Assembly: GCF_050587365.1 (NCBI RefSeq)
Contig: NZ_JBOBFV010000001.1
Location: forward strand, 558,001-622,000
Length of the DNA stretch: 64,000 nucleotides
Direction of reading: 5' to 3'
Source: Plantibacter auratus
GTDB lineage: Bacteria; Actinomycetota; Actinomycetes; Actinomycetales; Microbacteriaceae
Below the pieces are notes generated by a model. The model did not search any database and was not told where the DNA came from. It saw nothing but the letters and a program-made list of their open reading frames with translations. Of the stretch, positions 58,660-64,000 are shown piece by piece; within the stretch, counting starts at the first letter, position 1, and every line of letters begins with the position of its first letter. Both the position numbers and the translations under genes were made by a program.

Positions 58660-60230
58660 CGGTCGTCGTCCTCCGTCGTGACACCCTCGTCCTGCTGCGC
58701 GTCGGCCGGCACGGAGCCGACCTCGAAGCCCTCGTCGTCGTTCCAGAGACCGGCCGCACGTTCGCGGAGCAGCTCGGCACGGGCCTCGGCCTTGGCGTCC
58801 ATGCGCTCGAAGTACTCGTCGCGACGCTGGTTGCGCGTCGGGCGGTGGCTCGCGTCGAGACGCGGGTCCGTTCCACGCGGCTGCGTCAGCAGTTCCGCGG
58901 TGCTCGTGAGTGTGGGCTCCCAGTCGAAGACCACACCGCCACCCGCACCGATCATCACGGTCGCGCCGGCGACGGCACCGGCCTTGAAGAGCGCCTCTTC
59001 GACGCCGAGCTTCGCCAGGCGGTCCGCGAGGAACCCGACGGCCTCTTCGTTGTTGAAGTCCGTCTGCTGCACCCAGCGTTCCGGCTTCGCGCCGAGGATG
59101 CGGTAGAGGTTGCCGTAGGTGCCACCCTCGACCGTGACGGTGAACTTGGAGTCGTCGACGGGCTTCGGGCGCAGCACGATCCGGGGCTTCGCGGCCTCGA
59201 GGGCTGCGCGGGCGCGGCTCTCCTCGACGAGCTCGCTCAACGCGAACGAGAGCTGTCGGAGGCCTTCGCGCGAGACCGTCGAGATCTCGAAGACCTTGTA
59301 GCCGCGCGCCTCGAGGTCGGGACGCAGGAACTCCGCGAGCTCCCTCGCCTCCGGGACGTCGATCTTGTTGAGCGCGATGAGCTGCGGACGCTCGACCAGC
59401 GGCGTCTGTCCCTCCGGCACCGGGTAGGCGGCGAGCTCGGCCAGGATGATGTCGAGGTCGCTGATGGGGTCGCGTCCCGGTTCGAGCGTCGCGCAGTCCA
59501 GCACGTGCAGGAGCGCGGAGCAGCGCTCGACGTGACGCAGGAACTCGAGACCGAGGCCCTTGCCCTCACTGGCGCCCTCGATGAGTCCGGGGACGTCCGC
59601 CATGGTGTAGCGGACCTCGCCGGCCTCGACGACGCCGAGGTTCGGGTGCAGGGTGGTGAACGGGTAGTCCGCGATCTTGGGTTTCGCCGCGGACATCGCC
59701 GCGATGAGGCTGGACTTGCCGGCGGAGGGGTACCCGACGAGCGCGACGTCGGCGACGGTCTTCAGCTCGAGGAGGACGTCGCCTTCCCAGCCGGGCGTGC
59801 CGAGCAGCGCGAAGCCTGGGGCCTTGCGCTTGGTCGAGGAGAGTGCCGCGTTCCCGAGGCCGCCCTGGCCGCCGGGGGCGACGACGAACTCCATGCCGGG
59901 CTCGACGAAGTCGACGAGTTCGACGCCGTCGACGTCCTTGACGACCGTCCCGACCGGGACCGGCAGGATGAGCGTCTCGCCCTGGAACCCGTTGCGGTGG
60001 TCGCCCATGCCGAAGCCGCCGGTGTCGGAGCTCCGGTGCGGTGACCGGTGGTACCCGAGCAGCGTCGTGATCTGAGGATCGGACACGAGCACGATGTCAC
60101 CACCGTGTCCGCCGTTGCCGCCGTCGGGGCCGGCCAGCGGCTTGAACTTCTCGCGCTTCACGGAGACGCAGCCGTTGCCGCCGCCGCCCGCTCGCAGGTG
60201 CAGTGTGACCCGGTCGACGAATGTGACCAT
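58656..60230 (-). CDS. obg: GTPase ObgE/CgtA
   Basis: Essential GTPase for 50S ribosome assembly and stress control, 524 residues. The glycine-rich Obg fold (FVDRVTLHLRAGGGGNGCVSVKREKF), the G domain with G1 GYPSAGKSS and G3 DVPGLIEGA, and the OCT domain at about 360-430 are present; the C-terminus is acidic. rpmA and rplU lie upstream on the same strand. Confidence 0.97.
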   Translation of the reverse strand: MVTFVDRVTLHLRAGGGGNGCVSVKREKFKPLAGPDGGNGGHGGDIVLVSDPQITTLLGYHRSPHRSSDTGGFGMGDHRNGFQGETLILPVPVGTVVKDVDGVELVDFVEPGMEFVVAPGGQGGLGNAALSSTKRKAPGFALLGTPGWEGDVLLELKTVADVALVGYPSAGKSSLIAAMSAAKPKIADYPFTTLHPNLGVVEAGEVRYTMADVPGLIEGASEGKGLGLEFLRHVERCSALLHVLDCATLEPGRDPISDLDIILAELAAYPVPEGQTPLVERPQLIALNKIDVPEARELAEFLRPDLEARGYKVFEISTVSREGLRQLSFALSELVEESRARAALEAAKPRIVLRPKPVDDSKFTVTVEGGTYGNLYRILGAKPERWVQQTDFNNEEAVGFLADRLAKLGVEEALFKAGAVAGATVMIGAGGGVVFDWEPTLTSTAELLTQPRGTDPRLDASHRPTRNQRRDEYFERMDAKAEARAELLRERAAGLWNDDEGFEVGSVPADAQQDEGVTTEDDDR

Positions 60231-60273
60231 GGACGCTCAGCCCCTCTCTGGATCATGGAACTCGGTTGTACGA

Positions 60274-60307
60274 CAGCAGGGGGCGGGCCGAAGCCCGCCC
60301 CCTGCTG
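60274..60307 (-). terminator. Hairpin between rpmA and obg
   Basis: A perfect 15-base-pair stem (60274-60288 with 60293-60307); on the minus strand the loop is TTCG closed by C-G, the very stable cUUCGg tetraloop. It may cut rpmA transcription down before obg or protect the mRNA. No U tract follows. Confidence 0.65.
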
Positions 60308-60321
60308 GAAAGACGTTGTTG

Positions 60322-60579
60322 CTACTCTGCAGCAGCGACGATGTTGACGACCTTGCGGCCGCCCTTGTTGCCGAACTGCACGGAGCCGGCCTCGAGGGCG
60401 AACAGCGTGTCGTCGCCGCCACGACCGACGTTGGCGCCGGGGTGGAAGTGCGTGCCGCGCTGACGGACGAGGATCTCGCCCGCGAGGACGACCTGGCCGC
60501 CGAAGCGCTTCACACCGAGACGCTGTGCGTTGGAGTCACGACCGTTGCGAGTGGAACTCGCACCCTTCTTGTGTGCCAT
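60322..60579 (-). CDS. rpmA: 50S ribosomal protein L27
   Basis: L27, 85 residues, near the peptidyl-transferase centre. AHKKGASSTRNGRDSNAQRLGVKRFGG and the GTHFHPGANVGRG stretch are diagnostic. No N-terminal extension is present. GAGGAG lies upstream of the ATG. It follows rplU. Confidence 0.97.
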   Translation of the reverse strand: MAHKKGASSTRNGRDSNAQRLGVKRFGGQVVLAGEILVRQRGTHFHPGANVGRGGDDTLFALEAGSVQFGNKGGRKVVNIVAAAE

Positions 60580-60599
60580 CTCTTCTTCTCCTCGATGCC

Positions 60600-60908
60600 T
60601 TACTTGATGCCGGTGATCTTGACGCGCGTGAGCTCCTGACGGTGCCCCTGACGCTTCTTGTAACCGGTCTTGTTCTTGAACTTCTGGATGATGATCTTCG
60701 GACCGCGGAGGTTCTCGAGCACCTCGGCCGTCACCGTGATCTTCGCGAGCGACTTCGCGTCGGAGATGATCTTCTCACCGTCGACGTGGAGCACCGCGGG
60801 AAGCTCGATGTTGCCATCCTTGTCGGCCTTGACCCGGTCCATCGTGACGATGGTTCCGATCTCGACCTTCTCCTGCCGTCCTCCGGCGCGCACAACTGCG
60901 TAAACCAC
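60600..60908 (-). CDS. rplU: 50S ribosomal protein L21
   Basis: 102-residue L21, binding 23S rRNA. The GTG at 60908 gives MVYAVVRAGGRQEKVEIGTIV, the normal start; farther in-frame sequence is only leader. The C-terminus KNKTGYKKRQGHRQELTRVKI is typical. It heads the rplU-rpmA-obg unit and is preceded by a structured leader and a strong promoter. Confidence 0.96.
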   Translation of the reverse strand: MVYAVVRAGGRQEKVEIGTIVTMDRVKADKDGNIELPAVLHVDGEKIISDAKSLAKITVTAEVLENLRGPKIIIQKFKNKTGYKKRQGHRQELTRVKITGIK

Positions 60909-61050
60909 TACGTACCCGTTCTTTGGGGAGCGAAACGCTCCGACTGACTGTTGCTGGAAGTTACTGCTCGGAAAGGCTCGAACACGTGGGACACCTTGAT
61001 GGCAGAAAACCGTTGGGCGTGGCATTGAAAACTCAATGCACACCAACGGT
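60909..61050 (-). promoter_or_regulatory. Structured 5' leader of rplU-rpmA
   Basis: About 138 bases from the expected start near 61047 to the L21 GTG. At its 5' end ACCGTTGG/CCAACGGT (61009-61016 with 61043-61050) and CATTGA/TCAATG form a nested hairpin; at its 3' end GGAGCG-aaa-CGCTCC (60927-60941) stands 18 bases before the start codon. The architecture suits autogenous control by L21 or L27; no match to a named leader is claimed. Confidence 0.5.
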
Positions 61051-61052
61051 CG

Positions 61053-61081
61053 AGTTTACTTCATCGTGCAGTCCAGGTCAA
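61053..61081 (-). promoter_or_regulatory. Sigma-A promoter of rplU
   Basis: Minus-strand TTGACC (61081-61076), a 17-base spacer and TAAACT (61058-61053), each 5 of 6 or 4 of 6 to consensus. The 60909-61243 stretch holds this promoter and the leader; I see nothing else in 61082-61243. Confidence 0.8.
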
Positions 61082-61243
61082 ACCAGTGGGCACAGAACCT
61101 CGTGACCGAGGCTGTTCCTCACGGCTCCGACACCGGACGCACTCGACCAGTGTACCCCGGGGGCTCCTGAACGCCGGCCGGGTGCCCGGCGCGTCCGACC
61201 ACGGACGGGAATCGCGCGAGAGGCTCGATGGTTGGATGGAGGC

Positions 61244-61534
61244 ATGACGGTGCTCATCGATCCCCCGCTGTGGCCGGCGCACGGCACGCTCTGGTCCCAC
61301 GTGGTGAGCGATAGCTCCCTGGAGGAGTTGCACGCCTTCGCCGGACGCACCGGGCTTCCGCCGCGATCGTTCGACCTCGACCATTACGACGTCCCCGCCG
61401 AGCGCCATGCGTCGCTCGTGGCGGCCGGCGCCGTCGCGGTGACCGGCGGCGAACTCGTCCGTCGACTCATCGCCAGCGGCTTGCGCATCACCGCACGCGA
61501 ACGGCGCGCCTCCCGAGGAGACGCGCCGTCCTGA
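61244..61534 (+). CDS. DUF4031 family protein
   Basis: 96-residue protein of the DUF4031 family, unknown function. MTVLIDPPLWPAHGTLWSHVVSDSSLEELHAFA is the family start and RSFDLDHYDVPAERHA the second conserved part. The ATG at 61244 has GGAGG only one base away, too close for normal use; TTGGAT is 6 bases upstream, so the transcript may be leaderless. It is convergent with the ribonuclease gene, 10 bases apart. Confidence 0.82.
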   Translation: MTVLIDPPLWPAHGTLWSHVVSDSSLEELHAFAGRTGLPPRSFDLDHYDVPAERHASLVAAGAVAVTGGELVRRLIASGLRITARERRASRGDAPS

Positions 61535-61544
61535 TGCGACCGGA

Positions 61545-63962
61545 CTATTCGGCCTGACGCTGCGCGCCGTCCGAACCGACGGCCTGTCCGCCCGCGAGTG
61601 AAGCTGTCGACACCCGGCGGCTGCGGCCGCGACCCTGACCCGGCTGCTTCGGCTCGGGGAGCGCGTCGAGGACGGACTCGAGCAGGTGCTCGGGGTCCGC
61701 GACGGCTGCGCGACGTGGCTTGTCGGCGACCGGTGCGATCGGCAGGTCGAGCAAGGCCAGCGCCGGGGAGGCGGATTCGCTCGGCGCCTCGGAGGGGCGT
61801 TCCTCCGAAACACCCCGGCGGGACCCGTCACCGCCGCGACGGCGCGGTTCGCGCTTCTCGCGCCGGCTCCGACGACCGTCGTGCGACCCGGACTGATCCT
61901 CCGGTGACGTCGTGGACTCGTCCGAGACCGACTCCTCGGGACCCTGCACCTCGGTGTGCTGCGACTGCGTGTGCTGCGCCTCGGCCACGACGGCGTCGGC
62001 CACGGCCTCGGCGGCGGCGAGCTCCTCGTGGTGCAGCGTGCGCGCCGCGATCAGGGCGAGCGCGTTCTTCGCATCGTCGGTGATCCCGTGCGTCTGTCCG
62101 GCCGGCTTCTGCTGGGCGCTCTGGCCGTTCGAGGACGGCTGGCCGCCCTGGGACCCGCCCTTGCCGCGCCGACGCTGCTGCTCCGGCTGCGGCGTCTGGC
62201 GGTGCTTCACGACGGGGTCGTGGTGCACGACCACGCCGCGTCCGGCGCAGACTTCGCAGGGCTCGCTGAACGTCTCGAGCAGGCCGAGGCCGAGCTTCTT
62301 GCGCGTCATCTGCACGAGACCGAGCGAGGTGACCTCGGCGACCTGGTGCTTCGTGCGGTCGCGGCTGAGGCACTCCACGAGGCGGCGCAGCACGAGGTCG
62401 CGGTTCGACTCGAGCACCATGTCGATGAAGTCGACGACGATGATCCCGCCGATGTCGCGCAGCCGCAGCTGACGCACGACCTCCTCAGCGGCCTCGAGGT
62501 TGTTCTTGGTGACCGTCTCCTCGAGGTTGCCGCCGGAACCGACGAACTTCCCCGTGTTGACGTCGACGACCGTCATGGCCTCGGTGCGGTCGATCACGAG
62601 GGATCCGCCGGACGGCAGCCAGACCTTGCGGTCGAGCGCCTTCTCGATCTGCTCGGCGATGCGGTAGTCGACGAAGGAGTCGCCCGTGCCGTCATACGGC
62701 TCGACGCGCTCGAGCAGGTCGGGGGCGACACCGCGCAGGTAGCTCTGGATGTCCTGCAGCGCGTCCGAGCCCTGGATGACGAGCTTGTGGAAGTCCTCGT
62801 TGAAGACGTCGCGGATGATCTTGATGAGCAGGTCGGGCTCACTGTGCAGCAGTGCCGGCGACTGGACCGTCTCGATCTGACGGGAGATCTCCGACCACTG
62901 CGACTTCAGCCGCGTGACGTCGAGCGTGAGCTGCTCCTCGGTCGCGCCCTCGGCGGCCGTGCGGACGATGACGCCGACGTTCTCCGGGAGCACCTCCTTG
63001 AGGATCTTCTTCAGGCGGGCGCGCTCCGTGTCGGGCAGCTTGCGCGAGATGCCGTTCATCGAGCCGTTCGGCACGTAGACGAGGTACCGACCGGGGAGCG
63101 AGACCTGACTCGTCAGGCGCGCGCCCTTGTGTCCGACCGGGTCCTTCGTGACCTGGACGAGGACCTTGTCGCCGCCCTTGAGCGCGAGCTCGATCCGGCG
63201 AGGCTGGTTGCCCGTCTCCACGGAGTCCCAGTCGACCTCGCCGGAGTAGAGCACCGCGTTGCGTCCGCGACCGATGTCGACGAACGCCGCCTCCATGCTG
63301 GGCAGGACGTTCTGCACACGGCCGAGGTAGACGTTGCCGATGAGCGACGCCTCCTGGCTCCTGGCGACGTAGTGCTCCACGAGCACGCCGTCCTCCAGCA
63401 CGCCGATCTGCGTCTTGCCGTTCTTGGAGCGGACGACCATGACACGGTCGACCGATTCGCGGCGGGCGAGGAACTCGGCCTCGGTGACGACCGGACGACG
63501 ACGACCGGCGTCGCGTCCGTCACGGCGACGCTGCTTCTTGGCCTCGAGCCTCGTCGAGCCGCGCACCTTCTGCGGTTCGGTGATGAGTTCCGGCTCGCGC
63601 GGCGTGCGGACCTTGACCACGTTGCGGGTGTCGGGGCGTGATTCGCCACCCCGCTCGCCCTGCTCCGGTCCGTCCTCGCCGGCACGACGACGCGTGCGAC
63701 GCCTCGACGAGCTGAGCTCCGCCTCGAGCGGTTCGTCGTCGCGGTGGACGATCGGCGGCAGGTCCGGCGCCTGGAACAGCAGCATGGTGGTCGGTGGACG
63801 CACCGGTGCGGCAGGTGCCGACTGCTCGTCGGGCCCGGCCGCCTGGGCGTCCGTCTCGGTGCTGGTCGACTCGTCCGCCGTCTCGGGCGTCGTGAGGTGC
63901 TGGTCGGTCGGTTCGTGCTCGGTCCCCGGCGTGGCCGGATCCTCGGTGTGCTCTTTCACCAT
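61545..63962 (-). CDS. rne: Ribonuclease E/G family protein
   Basis: 805-residue endoribonuclease that processes rRNA and starts mRNA decay. A disordered, charged N-terminal extension (about 200 residues, with a basic RRTRRRAG stretch) precedes the S1 domain (GNVYLGRVQNVLPSMEAAFVDIG), the 5' sensor and the DNase I-like catalytic part with VDVNTG and GGIIVVDFIDM, which carry the two metal-binding Asp residues. The zinc-link motif CEVCAGRGVV lies near 590. A Glu/Arg-rich C-terminal tail follows. This layout, extensions on both sides of the core, is the actinobacterial RNase E form. 38 bases remain to the window edge. Confidence 0.93.
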   Translation of the reverse strand: MVKEHTEDPATPGTEHEPTDQHLTTPETADESTSTETDAQAAGPDEQSAPAAPVRPPTTMLLFQAPDLPPIVHRDDEPLEAELSSSRRRTRRRAGEDGPEQGERGGESRPDTRNVVKVRTPREPELITEPQKVRGSTRLEAKKQRRRDGRDAGRRRPVVTEAEFLARRESVDRVMVVRSKNGKTQIGVLEDGVLVEHYVARSQEASLIGNVYLGRVQNVLPSMEAAFVDIGRGRNAVLYSGEVDWDSVETGNQPRRIELALKGGDKVLVQVTKDPVGHKGARLTSQVSLPGRYLVYVPNGSMNGISRKLPDTERARLKKILKEVLPENVGVIVRTAAEGATEEQLTLDVTRLKSQWSEISRQIETVQSPALLHSEPDLLIKIIRDVFNEDFHKLVIQGSDALQDIQSYLRGVAPDLLERVEPYDGTGDSFVDYRIAEQIEKALDRKVWLPSGGSLVIDRTEAMTVVDVNTGKFVGSGGNLEETVTKNNLEAAEEVVRQLRLRDIGGIIVVDFIDMVLESNRDLVLRRLVECLSRDRTKHQVAEVTSLGLVQMTRKKLGLGLLETFSEPCEVCAGRGVVVHHDPVVKHRQTPQPEQQRRRGKGGSQGGQPSSNGQSAQQKPAGQTHGITDDAKNALALIAARTLHHEELAAAEAVADAVVAEAQHTQSQHTEVQGPEESVSDESTTSPEDQSGSHDGRRSRREKREPRRRGGDGSRRGVSEERPSEAPSESASPALALLDLPIAPVADKPRRAAVADPEHLLESVLDALPEPKQPGQGRGRSRRVSTASLAGGQAVGSDGAQRQAE

Positions 63963-64000
63963 TCCTGGTGTACTCCCCTATGCCGGGTCGGTGGCCGCGC

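Overview
The window is a GC-rich (about 70%) actinobacterial chromosome segment, most likely from a member of the Microbacteriaceae. The evidence is the core gene order on the minus strand (Rne/Rng, rplU-rpmA-obg-proB-proA-nadD-rsfS, leuS, comEA-comEC-holA, rpsT/lepA-hemW, hrcA-dnaJ-rsmE-HIT-phoH-ybeY-corC-era, leuA, recO-uppS), frequent GTG starts, TANNNT -10 boxes directly before start codons, and a DnaK-independent hrcA-dnaJ arrangement preceded by a CIRCE-like operator. The genus cannot be fixed from the sequence alone. No phage, insertion sequence, CRISPR array or plasmid gene was seen.

Layout, left to right. 1-6 kb: uppS (cut by the window edge), recO, a TRIC/YadS-type membrane protein, then a regulatory module made of a histidine kinase, a LuxR-type response regulator and a MacB-type ABC transporter. 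6-12 kb: leuA with a leucine-rich leader peptide and attenuator-like hairpin, an MprF-like aminoacyl-lipid synthase and a membrane esterase translationally coupled to it. 12-19 kb: a tightly overlapping operon from hrcA to era covering protein quality control, rRNA maturation and ribosome assembly. 19-28.6 kb: a DUF4870 membrane protein, hemW, DUF1990, lepA, rpsT with a clear promoter and terminator, a tandem repeat, holA, comEC and comEA. 28.8-31 kb: a small, less GC-rich accessory patch with a sigma factor and a membrane partner. 31-41 kb: leuS, pabB and the complete cytochrome bd operon cydABDC with an operator-like palindrome over its promoter.

41-54 kb is the most variable-looking part: DedA and App1 proteins, an FUSC exporter-like protein, YceI, a GH3 hexosaminidase lipoprotein, a secreted coiled-coil peptidoglycan-active protein, and a divergent locus with a UbiA prenyltransferase on one side and a type III polyketide synthase, a methyltransferase and a flavin monooxygenase on the other. 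An MFS exporter and an aldo/keto reductase follow. I regard the UbiA/type III PKS locus as the best candidate for an undescribed pathway; a methylated, oxidised (quinone-like), possibly prenylated lipid is a reasonable hypothesis, and the nearby cytochrome bd genes make a respiratory role worth testing, but the product cannot be read from sequence.

54-64 kb returns to core genes: tRNA-Ala(GGC), whose T arm appears one base short, rsfS, a tail-anchored repeat protein, nadD, proA, proB, obg, rpmA, rplU with a structured 5' leader behind a good sigma-A promoter, a DUF4031 protein and the Rne/Rng ribonuclease.
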